Source: CAIWHR01 sp963816925
GTDB lineage: Bacteria; Pseudomonadota; Gammaproteobacteria; Burkholderiales; Casimicrobiaceae
Direction of reading: 5' to 3'
DNA: 64,000 nucleotides
Assembly: GCA_963816925.1 (NCBI GenBank)
Contig: CAWFMY010000005.1
Coordinates: forward strand, 186,001 to 250,000
Positions 23,505-31,820 of the stretch are shown in pieces. The translations under genes were made by a program, and so were the position numbers. Positions within the stretch are counted from its first letter, which is position 1, and each line of letters opens with the position of its first letter. The notes under the pieces are model-generated. The model worked only from the letters and a program-made list of their open reading frames with translations. It had not been told where the DNA came from and did no database searches.

Positions 23505-25292
23505 TCAATATCCGAAGTGCCGCGCGAGCTGGTAGAACGCGAAGCTGACCGCCCAGGCAAGCAGGATCGACCAGGTCACCGACATCAGCGCAAAGCCGCT
23601 GCTCCTCGCTTCGGCGCGCAGCGCGGCGACGGTGGACAGGCACGGCGTGTAGATCAGCGTGAACAGCATGAAGCTGTACGCCTGCACCCAATCCATCCGG
23701 GCGGCGAGATTGCTGGCGAGCGCCTGGCCCTCGAAGCCGAAGATCACGGCGAACGCGCCGATCACCACTTCCTTGGCGACGAAGCCGAAGATCAGCGCGA
23801 CGGTCAACCGCTCGTCGATGCCGAGCGGCGCCAGCACCGGCTGGAACAGGCGGCCGAGCATGCCGGCAAGCGTGTCGGTCGATCCCGGAACCGCGCCGGC
23901 GGGCAGGTTCGTAAGCAGCCAGATGAGGACCACGCCGCCCACGATGAACTTGGTCGCGCGGCGCAGGAAATGCCGAACTTCGTGCCAGGCGCGAAGCACG
24001 ATCTGGCGCAGCGTCGGCCACCGGTACGGCGGCAGCTCGAGCACGAACGGCTCGTCGCTGCGGAAGCGGCCCTTGAATACGACGGCCGTCACGATCGCCG
24101 CGACGAAGCTCATCACGTAGAGCGAGAAGATGACGAGCGGCGCCTGGGCCGGCGCGAAGATCGCCGCGGTGAGGAACAGGAACACCTGCAGCCGCGCCGA
24201 GCACAGCGACACCGGGATGATCATCATCGTCAGCAGGCGCAGTCCGCGCGAGCGCATGATCCGCGTGCCCATCGCCGCCGGGACGTTGCAGCCGAAGCCC
24301 ATCAGCATCATCACGAAGCTGCGTCCGTCGAGCCCGAGCTTCGCCATCAGCGCGTCGGTGAGAAACGCCGCGCGCGACAGGTAGCCCGAGTCCTCCACCA
24401 CGGCCATGAACAGGAAGAAGAGGACGATCAGCGGCACGAACGCCGCGACCGTGACGACGCCGGACCAGACGCCGTCCAGCAGGAAGCCCCGGACCATCGC
24501 CGGCGCATGCGCGAACAACGGGTCGAGGGCCGCGGTGCGCACGCCGTCGAACGCCCACTGCAACGCGCGCTGCAGCGGCTCGCCCAGCGCGAACACGCCC
24601 TCGAACACCAGCAGCATCAGCAGGAAGAAAAGCGGCAGACCAAGCAACGGATGCAGGAGCACACGGTCGATGCGGTCGGTGAGCTGCTCCGACATTCGCT
24701 CGGGGATGTCGACGGCGGCTTTGAGCGCCGCCGCCGTGTCGACGTCGATCCGGTCGTCGGCGGCGAGTTGCGCGCGCACCGCGCCGATCGGAACGCGCGG
24801 CACCGACGACAGCGCGTGCGCCAGCATCGCCATCGCCTCCCGCTGTCCGTGACCGTGCTTCGCCGACAACAACGCGACCGGCGCGCCAAGCTCCCGCGCG
24901 AGCGTGCCGGTGTCGATGCGAATGCCGCGCTGCTTTGCCTCGTCCGCCATGTTGAGCAGCAGCGCCGTCGGCAATCCGACGTGGCGAAGCTGCAGCGCAA
25001 GGCCGAGCTGGCGGTCGATCTGGCCGGCGTTGATGACGACGGCGACGAGGTCCACCGCCGCATCCTCGAGAAAATGGCGGACGATCCGCTCGTCGTCGGA
25101 GAACCCGTGGAGATCGTAGATACCCGGGAGGTCGACGATCTCGACCATGTCGGCGCCGAGCAGCACCTTGCTCGCGAAGAGATCGACGGTGATCCCGGGC
25201 CAATTGCCCACGCGCGCCGACGCGCCGGTGACGCGATTGAAGAACGTCGACTTGCCGGTGTTCGGCATGCCGACGAGCGCGATGCGCTTCAC
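23505..25292 (-). CDS. feoB: Ferrous iron transporter FeoB
   Basis: A 595-residue inner-membrane iron(II) transporter. The cytosolic G domain has G1 GMPNTGKST (residues 8-16), a G2-region Thr in NWPGITV, G3 DLPG (54-57) and G4 NMAD. Two Gate-type transmembrane regions follow, with SAFVVALF-like segments (LMGFGCNVPAAMGTRIM and VALIFGFVAKEVVIGAF). It is shorter than the 773-residue E. coli protein but keeps both Gate regions and lacks only C-terminal extras. It follows feoA by 5 bases and shares its Fur-controlled promoter. Confidence 0.94.
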   Translation of the reverse strand: MKRIALVGMPNTGKSTFFNRVTGASARVGNWPGITVDLFASKVLLGADMVEIVDLPGIYDLHGFSDDERIVRHFLEDAAVDLVAVVINAGQIDRQLGLALQLRHVGLPTALLLNMADEAKQRGIRIDTGTLARELGAPVALLSAKHGHGQREAMAMLAHALSSVPRVPIGAVRAQLAADDRIDVDTAAALKAAVDIPERMSEQLTDRIDRVLLHPLLGLPLFFLLMLLVFEGVFALGEPLQRALQWAFDGVRTAALDPLFAHAPAMVRGFLLDGVWSGVVTVAAFVPLIVLFFLFMAVVEDSGYLSRAAFLTDALMAKLGLDGRSFVMMLMGFGCNVPAAMGTRIMRSRGLRLLTMMIIPVSLCSARLQVFLFLTAAIFAPAQAPLVIFSLYVMSFVAAIVTAVVFKGRFRSDEPFVLELPPYRWPTLRQIVLRAWHEVRHFLRRATKFIVGGVVLIWLLTNLPAGAVPGSTDTLAGMLGRLFQPVLAPLGIDERLTVALIFGFVAKEVVIGAFAVIFGFEGQALASNLAARMDWVQAYSFMLFTLIYTPCLSTVAALRAEARSSGFALMSVTWSILLAWAVSFAFYQLARHFGY

Positions 25293-25297
25293 GGCCG

Positions 25298-25522
25298 TCA
25301 GCGGACGACGACGATCTGCCGGGCCTGGCTCCGCCGGAGGATGACGTCGGTGGTGCCAAGGCGCACGTGCAGCGGCCCGGCGAGCACCCCCTTGCGGATC
25401 ATCCTGATCCGCTGGCCGATGCGAAAACCCATCGCCGCGAGGCGCAGGCGCAGCGCGGCGTCGGCGTGGATGGCGCTGAGGGTGGCATCGGCGCCGGTCG
25501 CAAGCTGGAGGAGCGGGATCAT
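25298..25522 (-). CDS. feoA: Ferrous iron transport protein FeoA
   Basis: A 74-residue SH3-like protein. LRLRLAAMGFRIGQRIRMI followed by GPLHVRLGTTDVILRRSQARQIVV is the standard FeoA pattern. FeoA is a small cytoplasmic partner needed for FeoB-dependent iron(II) uptake. The start at 25522 is the only Met that gives normal length; the frame further upstream covers the Fur operator and is not coding. First gene of feoAB; no feoC is seen. Confidence 0.9.
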   Translation of the reverse strand: MIPLLQLATGADATLSAIHADAALRLRLAAMGFRIGQRIRMIRKGVLAGPLHVRLGTTDVILRRSQARQIVVVR

Positions 25523-25535
25523 CGTCAACTCAATC

Positions 25536-25554
25536 GAGAATGATTCGCATTTTC
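25536..25554 (-). promoter_or_regulatory. Fur box upstream of feoAB
   Basis: GAGAATGATTCGCATTTTC matches the 19-base Fur consensus GATAATGATAATCATTATC at 14 of 19 positions, with both half-site cores preserved. It lies 14 bases before the feoA start, where bound Fe-Fur would block transcription. Iron-repressed control of feoAB is expected. Confidence 0.85.
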
Positions 25555-25695
25555 CGCAAGCCGCGCCGGTCCACTTTGATCCCGGACAAGGTTCGGTCAG
25601 GAACCGCCGGCGGAATCCGGTGTGACGCCGGCGCCGTCCCTCGGCCATGAGGACGAACGGGCGCCGGCGGCGCCTGCGCTACAATCCGCCCGTCC

Positions 25696-26043
25696 GTGCC
25701 GACCACCCGATTCCATCTCGTGACACGCCGCTACCGCCCGATCGTCGCCGTCCTGCTCGCGTTGCTGCTCGTGCTGATGCAGCAAGGCGCGCAGCTGCAC
25801 GCGCTCGAGCACGACAGCCAGCGGATGCAGGAGCCGCACGACACCGGGCTGCAGGCGCCGGTCAGCGATGTCGCCTGCGCGATGTGCGCACTCTTCGCCG
25901 GCGGCGCGGATGCGGCCGCGGCCGATGTCGTCGCCCCATCCACGCAGACGGAAGACTTCACCCCGCCCCCGCGCACGAATGCGCGGGTCGCGGTCGCCTC
26001 CCTCCCGCCGTACCAAGGCCGCGCCCCGCCCTCGACCCTCTGA
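25696..26043 (+). CDS. Small secreted or membrane protein of a metal-uptake cluster
   Basis: A 115-residue protein with a GTG start. After a basic N-terminus (VTRRYRPI) there is one hydrophobic segment (VAVLLALLLVLMQQGAQLHA) that reads as a signal or anchor. A His- and Asp-containing region (HALEHDSQRMQEPHD), a CAMC pair and a Pro/Thr-rich tail follow. I do not recognise the family. It lies 63 bases before an outer-membrane barrel gene and the ZnuA/ZnuB pair, so a role in metal handling is possible but only inferred. TACAAT at 25680-25685 could be its -10 box. Confidence 0.55.
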   Translation: MPTTRFHLVTRRYRPIVAVLLALLLVLMQQGAQLHALEHDSQRMQEPHDTGLQAPVSDVACAMCALFAGGADAAAADVVAPSTQTEDFTPPPRTNARVAVASLPPYQGRAPPSTL

Positions 26044-26106
26044 TTGTGCCGGACCGTCGTCGCGTCGCGCGATGACGGCATTCGTTCACGAACGGAGGGT
26101 CGCACC

Positions 26107-27488
26107 ATGTCCAGGTTTGTGCTTGCGCCGTGCGCGTTCGCGCTGGCGCTCGTCGTTTCTCCCGCGCTTGCCGCGGGCGACGCCGATCTCGCCGAAATCC
26201 GCGAGCAGATAAAGCAATTGAAGGAAAGCTACGAGGCGCGCATTCAGGCGCTCGAGCAGCGGCTGCAGGCGGCCGAAACGAAATCGGCGGCAGCGCCACC
26301 GGCGGCAGAACCGGTGACCGCGCCTGCACCCGTTGCATCGTCCACGCCCGCCTCGGGAATCGCGGCGTTCAATCCGGCCCTTTCGGCGGTGCTGCAGGGC
26401 GTGTACGCCAACATGTCGCAGGACCCGAACCGGTACGCGATCGCGGGATTCGCGCCGAGCGGCGACATCGTTCCCGCGAAGCGCGGCTTCAGCATTGCCG
26501 AATCGGAGCTCACGCTGACCGCCAACGTCGATGACAAGTTCTACGGCAATCTCACGTTCTCGCTTTCGCCGGAGAACACCGTCGAGGTCGAGGAGGCGTA
26601 TGGCCTGTACACCGCAGCGCCTTACGGCCTGGCGCCCAAATTCGGGCGCTTCCTGTCCGGCATCGGCTACATGAACGACCAGCACCAGCACGCGTGGGAT
26701 TTCTACGACGCGCCGCTCGTCTACCAGGCGTTCCTCGGCGGCCAGTATCCAGAACAACGGGCTGCAGGTGAAGTGGGTCGCGCCGACCGACGTCTTCCTC
26801 GAATTCGGCGGCGAGGTCGGCAATGGCGAAAGCTTTCCCGGCAACGATCGCAACAAGAACGGCGTCGGCAACGGGAACGCCTACGTCCATGTCGGCGGCG
26901 ACGTCGGGTCGAGCAGCAGCTGGCGCGCCGGCGCGTCGTACCTGCAGACGGCGGCGAAGGACCGCACCTGGACGCAGACCGACCTCGCCGGCAACGATGC
27001 AGCCCTTGCGTTTACCGGGCGCTCCAGGATCGCCATTGCCGATTTCGTCTGGAAGTGGGCGCCCAACGGCAACGCGCAGGACACGAATTTCAAGCTGCAG
27101 GGCGAGTACTTCTGGCGGCGCGAAAGCGGCGACCTCACCTACGCGACGACCGACGCCGCCGGCGTCACGCAGACCGGCAACTACCGCTCGGATCAGCGCG
27201 GGTTCTACGCGCAAGGCGTCTGGCAGTTCATGCCGACGTGGCGCGTCGGCGCCCGCTACGACTGGCTCAACCCGGGAAGCGTCGACTATGGCGCGAACGG
27301 CCTCTACCTCGCCGACGGCTCGTTCAATCCGCAACGCGCGGCGGTGATGCTCGACTGGACGCCCTCCGAGTTCAGCCGCTTCCGCGTCCAGTTCCAGCAG
27401 GCGAAACTTGAAACCCGACCTCACCGACAACGAGATTTTCGTCCAGTACATCCTGACGCTCGGCGCGCACGGCGCGCACAAGTTCTGA
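26107..27488 (+). pseudogene. Outer-membrane porin-like protein of a metal-uptake cluster, two frameshifts
   Basis: The protein begins with a signal peptide (CAFALALVVSPALA), then a short coiled coil (EIREQIKQLKESYEARIQALEQRLQAAE) and a beta-barrel rich in alternating aromatic strands (LTANVDDKFYGNLTFSL, FGRFLSGIGYMNDQHQHAWDFYD), ending in Phe as outer-membrane barrels do. One extra base at about 26750 (TATCCAGAAC) and one at about 27408 (AAACTTGAAA) move the frame +1 each. With both removed, about 460 residues read continuously to the TGA at 27486. The position directly before metal ABC genes suggests entry of the metal or its complex. Confidence 0.7.
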
Positions 27489-27501
27489 AAGGACACGCAC
27501 C

Positions 27502-28410
27502 ATGGCATCCCGAATTCGCATCTTGCTCGGCATGTTTCTCGCGGCAACGGCCGCACCGGCGCTTGCGGTGCTCAACGTGTTTGCGACCGTCCCCGAGTGG
27601 GGCGCGCTCGTCGACGAGCTGGGCGGCGACAAGGTCAAGGTCTACGTCGCCACCAACGCGCTTGCAGGATCCGCATCACATCGAGGCGAAGCCGAGCCTC
27701 ATCGCGCGCGCGCGCTCGGCCGACCTCGTCGTCGCCACCGGCGCGGAACTCGAGATCGGCTGGTTGCCGCTCGTGCTGCAGCAGTCCGGCAATCCCGCGA
27801 TCAAGCCGGGCAAGCCCGGTTATTTCGAAGCAGCGCCGTACGTGAATCTGCTGGACAAGCCGACACGCCTCGATCGCGCCGAAGGCGACGTGCACCCCGG
27901 TGGCGATCCGCACATCCAGACCGATCCGCGCAACATCGCGAAGGTCGCCACGCCGCTCGCGGCTGCGGCTGGCCGAGCTCGATCCGCGCGAATGCGGCGT
28001 GGTACCAGCGCGCTACAAGGCCTTTTCCGAGCGCTGGAACGCCGCGATCGCGAAATGGGAGAAGCAGGCGAGCGCCATTAAAGGGCGTGAAGATCGTCGT
28101 CCAGCACAAGGGATTCACCTACCTGCAGGCCTGGCTCGGGCTCGACGTGATCGCGGCGCTCGAGCCCAAGCCGGGGGTCGAACCGACCACCGCGCACCTG
28201 TCGGAAGTGCTTGAGCTCCTGCAGCGCCAGCCGGCGAAGATGGTGGTGCGCGCGGCGTACCTGAACGATCGACCGTCGCAATGGATCGCCGAGCGCGCGA
28301 AGATCAACGTGGTCGTGTTGCCGTCCACGGTCGGCGGCGACGACGCGGCGAAGGATCTCTACGGCCTCTTCGACGACACGATTGCGCGTCTCCTCAAGGG
28401 GGCACAATGA
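27502..28410 (+). pseudogene. ZnuA-like metal ABC transporter binding protein, three frameshifts
   Basis: The pieces together give a cluster A-I metal-binding protein of about 300 residues: a signal peptide (IRILLGMFLAATAAPALA), then LNVFATVPEWGALVDELGGDKV, DPHHIEAKPSLIARARSADLVV, DVHPGGDPHIQTDP and KIVVQHKGFTYLQAWLGL. The His, Glu and Asp residues of the metal site are all present across frames. Single extra bases lie at about 27663 (CTTGCAG for CTGCAG), 27955-27970 and 28084 (AAAGGGCGTG), each shifting +1 so the original frame returns. Zinc or manganese are both possible. The stop overlaps the permease start in ATGA. Confidence 0.8.
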
Positions 28411-29187
28411 ATCTCGGGGCCGTCGAGCTTGTCGATCCTGCTGCCGGCGTTCGCGGCAGGCATTCTGGTGACCGCGACGCACGTGCCGCTCGGGATGCAG
28501 GTGCTCGCGCGCGGGATCGTGTTCATCGATCTCGCGATCGCGCAGGTGGCGGGCTGTGGCGTGCTCCTCGCCGACCAGCTGGGCTTCGAGGCGGAAGGCA
28601 TCGCCGTGCAGATCGCGGCGCTCGCCGCGGCCCTGGGCGGCGCGCTGCTTCTCACGTGGACCGAGCGGATCTGGCCCGATGTGCAGGAAGCAGTGATCGG
28701 CGTCGTGTTCGTGCTCGGCGCGACCGGAAGCGTGCTGCTGCTCGCGAGCAACGTCCACGGCAGCGAGCACCTGCGCGATCTGCTGGTCGGACAGATCCTG
28801 TGGGCGCAGCCGACGCGGCTCATCTGGGCGGCGATCGTCTACGCGGTCATCCTCGCGCTGTGGTTCGGTGCGGGAGAGCGGCTCGGGCGCACCGGTTTCT
28901 ACGTGCTGTTCGCGCTGGCGGTGACGGTGTCGGTGCAGCTCGTGGGTCTCTATCTCGTCTTTGCAACGCTGATCGTCCCGCCGCTCGCGACGCGCCGCAT
29001 GACGCACGGGCGGCTTGGTGCCGCCTGGGCGCTGGGCGCCGCGGGCTACGCACTGGGGCTCGTGCTGTCGACCGCATTCGACCTGCCAAGCGGTCCGGCC
29101 ATCGTCTGGGTGCTGGTCGTGCTCGCGCTCGCCTGTTACGCGCTGGCGCCGCACGGCGCGCCGTTGCAGGAGCACCGGGGGCGCTGA
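28407..29187 (+). pseudogene. ZnuB-like metal ABC transporter permease, frameshift in codon 8
   Basis: An ABC-3 family permease with about eight hydrophobic helices: ILLPAFAAGILVTATHVPLGMQVLARGIVFIDLAIAQ, VIGVVFVLGATGSVLLLAS, and VGLYLVFATLIVPPLATRR near the C-terminus. The ATG at 28407 overlaps the preceding stop, but one extra T at 28429-28430 (GAGCTTGTCG) breaks the frame after eight codons. A TTG at 28429 in the main frame would also allow a nearly full-length protein of 252 residues. No ATP-binding (ZnuC-type) gene is beside it, so the ATPase must lie elsewhere. Confidence 0.8.
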
Positions 29188-29191
29188 TCCT

Positions 29192-30208
29192 TCACATGTC
29201 GCGCCCGATCGCGCGCGCCACCGCGCGCAGCTCGCCCATCAGTGTCGCGAATTCGTCGGGCGTGAGCGCCTGGTCGGCATCGCACCATGCGTCCCTCGGG
29301 TTCGGGTGAATTTCGATCAGCAGCCCATCTGCGCCCGCGGCCACGGCGGCCTTCGACAACGCCGCGACCATCCACGCCTTGCCGCCGGCGTGCGACGGAT
29401 CGACGATGACGGGCAGGTGCGTCTCGCGCTTCATCACGGCAATCGCGGTGACGTCGAGCACGTTGCGATACGCCGTCTCGAACGTGCGGATGCCGCGTTC
29501 ACAGAAGATGATGTTGTGATTGCCCCCGGCGGCGATGTACTCGCCCGCCATCAGCCACTCGGCGATCGTCGCGCTCATCCCGCGCTTCAGGATCACCGGC
29601 GTCGTGACCTGCCCGACCGCCTTCAGCAGATCGAAGTTCTGCATGTTGCGCGTGCCGATCTGGATCACGTCCACGTGGTGCTCGAGGAACGTGTCCAGCA
29701 TCCGCACGTCCATGAGCTCGGTCACCACCGGCAGCGCGCGCGTGGCCGCGGCATCCTTCAGGAGCTTCAGGCCATCCACCCCTTTGCCCTGGAATGCGTA
29801 GGGCGAGGTCCGCGGCTTGAACGCGCCGCCGCGCATGAGCCGCGCGCCGCCCGCCGCCGCGCCGGCGGCCGCCGCCGCCATCTGGTCTTCCGTTTCGACC
29901 GAGCACGGACCGGCGATGACCTGGATCGTCGCGCCCCCGAACGGCATGCCGCCGGCCGTGACGATCGTGTTCGACTTATGCCACTCGCGCGCGACGAGCT
30001 TGTACGGCTTCACGATGTGCATCGATTTCTCGACGCCCTGCATCGGATCGAACATCTCGGGATCGAGCTTGCGCTCGTCGCCGACCGCGCCGATCAGCGT
30101 CCGCTCCGTGCCGCGCGATATGTGCACGTCGAGCCCATGCGCGCGGATCTTCGCCTCGACGGCGGCGATGGCCGCGTCGTCCGCGTCAGGTTGCATCACG
30201 ATGATCAT
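29192..30208 (-). CDS. aroF: 3-deoxy-7-phosphoheptulonate (DAHP) synthase
   Basis: A 338-residue DAHP synthase of the AroA-beta (KDO8P-synthase-like) type with an N-terminal ferredoxin-like regulatory domain. Residues 1-70 form that domain (IIVMQPDADDAAIAAVEAKI). The TIM barrel has IAGPCSVE, GAFKPRTSPYAFQG, QIGTRNMQNFDLL, PVILKRGM and VDPSHAGG. It condenses phosphoenolpyruvate and erythrose 4-phosphate, the first step to aromatic amino acids. GGAGAGG lies 6 bases before the ATG. A leader peptide and terminator directly upstream show attenuation by aromatic amino acids. The symbol is a convention; these enzymes are named aroF or aroG in different genomes. Confidence 0.93.
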   Translation of the reverse strand: MIIVMQPDADDAAIAAVEAKIRAHGLDVHISRGTERTLIGAVGDERKLDPEMFDPMQGVEKSMHIVKPYKLVAREWHKSNTIVTAGGMPFGGATIQVIAGPCSVETEDQMAAAAAGAAAGGARLMRGGAFKPRTSPYAFQGKGVDGLKLLKDAAATRALPVVTELMDVRMLDTFLEHHVDVIQIGTRNMQNFDLLKAVGQVTTPVILKRGMSATIAEWLMAGEYIAAGGNHNIIFCERGIRTFETAYRNVLDVTAIAVMKRETHLPVIVDPSHAGGKAWMVAALSKAAVAAGADGLLIEIHPNPRDAWCDADQALTPDEFATLMGELRAVARAIGRDM

Positions 30209-30226
30209 GGTGTCCTCTCCGATCGC

Positions 30227-30260
30227 AAAAAAATCGGGCGGCCTTTTGGGGGCCGCCCGA
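30227..30260 (-). terminator. Attenuator terminator before the DAHP synthase gene
   Basis: On the minus strand TCGGGCGGCC (30260-30251) pairs perfectly with GGCCGCCCGA (30243-30234) across a 7-base loop, followed by seven U (30233-30227). This intrinsic terminator ends 19 bases before the start codon. Its 5' arm contains GCGGCCC, which can instead pair with GGGCCGC in leader codons 19-21 (30302-30296), an antiterminator. Confidence 0.88.
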
Positions 30261-30283
30261 CGCTTGGTGAATGATTGCTGCTG

Positions 30284-30358
30284 CTAAGCGCGAACGCGGC
30301 CCGGGGTCGATGCCCAAAAATAAAACGCATAGCCGACCGACCGCGACCGGCGGTTCAT
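30284..30358 (-). CDS. Aromatic amino-acid leader peptide (attenuator)
   Basis: A 24-codon frame starting at 30358 and ending TAG at 30284. Codons 10-15 read Tyr-Ala-Phe-Tyr-Phe-Trp, so five of six consecutive codons are aromatic, and an intrinsic terminator follows 24 bases after the stop. When aromatic tRNAs are uncharged a ribosome would stall on codons 10-15. That leaves codons 19-21 free to pair with the terminator arm and lets transcription reach the DAHP synthase gene. When charged, the ribosome covers that segment and the terminator forms. I see only a weak ribosome site before the ATG. The mechanism is inferred from the pattern known for trp and phe leaders. Confidence 0.85.
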   Translation of the reverse strand: MNRRSRSVGYAFYFWASTPGRVRA

Positions 30359-30437
30359 GGACGACTCGACAAGGGCCGAAGCTGCAGCATGGGCTCAGTC
30401 TAGCGGCAATCCGGTGCGCGCACAATCCGGGCGCCGA

Positions 30438-31375
30438 TCACGGATTCGCCTCCCGCCATTTCTCGATTTCGCGCTCGATCGCCTCGGCGACGTAGGCGCG
30501 CAGGATCTGGCCCACTTCCCGGTTGATCGTCGTCACCAGATCGGCGCTCGCGCGATCGACGATCGGCTGCAGCCGCGCCGACAGCTCGCCGTGCAATCCC
30601 GTGTCGGTGAAGATGTCGATCCGCTGCAGCACCTGCATTCGGATCTCTTCCGCCAGGCCCTCCAACCGTTGCGCGTCCAGGAAATCCGTGGCCGGCGCCG
30701 CAGGCGGCATTTCCGGTTCCGGCACTGCCAGCGGCGCAAACTCGGCAGCCGCGGAGTGTGACGGGCTCCGGAGGGGGCGCGGCACCCGGTGGCGGCGCGG
30801 GATCCCACTCGAACGCTGTCTCCACGGGCGGCGCGCCGAGCATCGCCTCGAAGGCCGGATCGCTTGGCGGCGGCGGCTCCGCCGGCTTGCCGGTCAACGT
30901 GCCCGCGACGTTCGCGGCGACAAGCGACGCCGCTGCCGTTGGCGGCAGCACCGGTGCCGGCGCCGGAGGCTCGCGCTGTTCCGCAGCGGGTTGCGGCGGC
31001 ATTTCGACCTTGGGTACCGGCGGCCGGACGCGCAGCGTGGAGGGCGGGACCACCGCGATCGAATCAGGCGCGGGACCGGTGATGCTGACTTCACCGAGAT
31101 CGCCCTCGAGCCAGCGGGAGATTTCGCCTTCGTCATCCGGCAGCGGCTGGATCGACAATTCCTCGACGGCGTCGTGCAGCTCGGGCAAGTCGTCGGCGCG
31201 CACCTGGCGCGGACGCGGTGCCGAGTGCGATGGCTTGGAGGACTCGCGCGCCGGCAGCGGGGACGGCGACGGCCACCTCGTCGGTCAATTCCGGAATGTC
31301 CGGTTCCTGCTCCCGCGCGCGGTTGCGCGTCATCAGCGCGTCGGCTTGCTCCAGCAGTTCGCGTGCAGTCGGCAT
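30438..31375 (-). pseudogene. Hypothetical Pro/Ala-rich protein, two frameshifts
   Basis: Three frames join into one protein of about 310 residues. The N-terminus (PTARELLEQADALMTRNRARE, from 31375) leads into an acidic and proline-rich middle (PELHDAVEELSIQPLPDDEGE, then PPAPAPVLPPTAAAS), ending in a helical, charged C-terminal domain (AQRLEGLAEEIRMQVLQRIDIFTD through ATIREIEKW-like helices). One extra base lies in the G4 run at 31259-31262 and another near 30745-30775. I recognise no family. It starts 2 bases after the holC stop and is probably the last gene of pepA-holC. Confidence 0.6.
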
Positions 31376-31377
31376 CG

Positions 31378-31812
31378 TTATGCGCGGGAGGCGTGCTCCG
31401 CGACGTTGTACGAGCGCACTTCATAGCCGCGCGCCTTGTAGAACTTCCAGCGGTCGCGGCCCGCCGTGGCGTCGTCTTCCTCGATGCCGATCACCTCGAC
31501 CAGCCGCTCGAAGCGGGAAAAAAACGGTGGCGGCGACGGGTGCAGGTTCACCAGCACCGCGGAGGGGCCGTCGTGCGTTAGAGCGTGATCCACCAGCACG
31601 GGCGTCTCGGCGGCCACCGCGCTGTCGAGCCGGCAATGTGGAACAAACCCGAGCGCGGGCCACTGCCACAGGAAACGGTCGAAGCGGTCCGTCGCTTCGG
31701 GATCCCGCGTCAGCACGCGCGCGCTGCCGTGCTGGGCCCACGCTTTCGCCACGAGCTTCGCGGCGATCTCGAAGCGGTCGGGACAGTGGGTATAGAAGTC
31801 GATGGTCGTCAT
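31378..31812 (-). CDS. holC: DNA polymerase III chi subunit
   Basis: A 144-residue protein with TTIDFYTHCPDRFEIAAKLVAKAW at the N-terminus and FLWQWPALGFVPHC and WKFYKARGYEVRSYNV later, the HolC pattern. Chi links the clamp loader, with psi, to single-stranded DNA-binding protein. It starts 8 bases after the pepA stop; pepA-holC is a conserved pair in proteobacteria, although valS, often the third gene, lies 9 kb away here. Confidence 0.93.
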   Translation of the reverse strand: MTTIDFYTHCPDRFEIAAKLVAKAWAQHGSARVLTRDPEATDRFDRFLWQWPALGFVPHCRLDSAVAAETPVLVDHALTHDGPSAVLVNLHPSPPPFFSRFERLVEVIGIEEDDATAGRDRWKFYKARGYEVRSYNVAEHASRA

Positions 31813-31820
31813 TGCGGGGA

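Noticed and set aside
23505..25292. FeoB shorter than the E. coli protein
   Set aside because: Both Gate regions and the G domain are complete and the stop is natural, so it reads as a short FeoB class and not a truncation.
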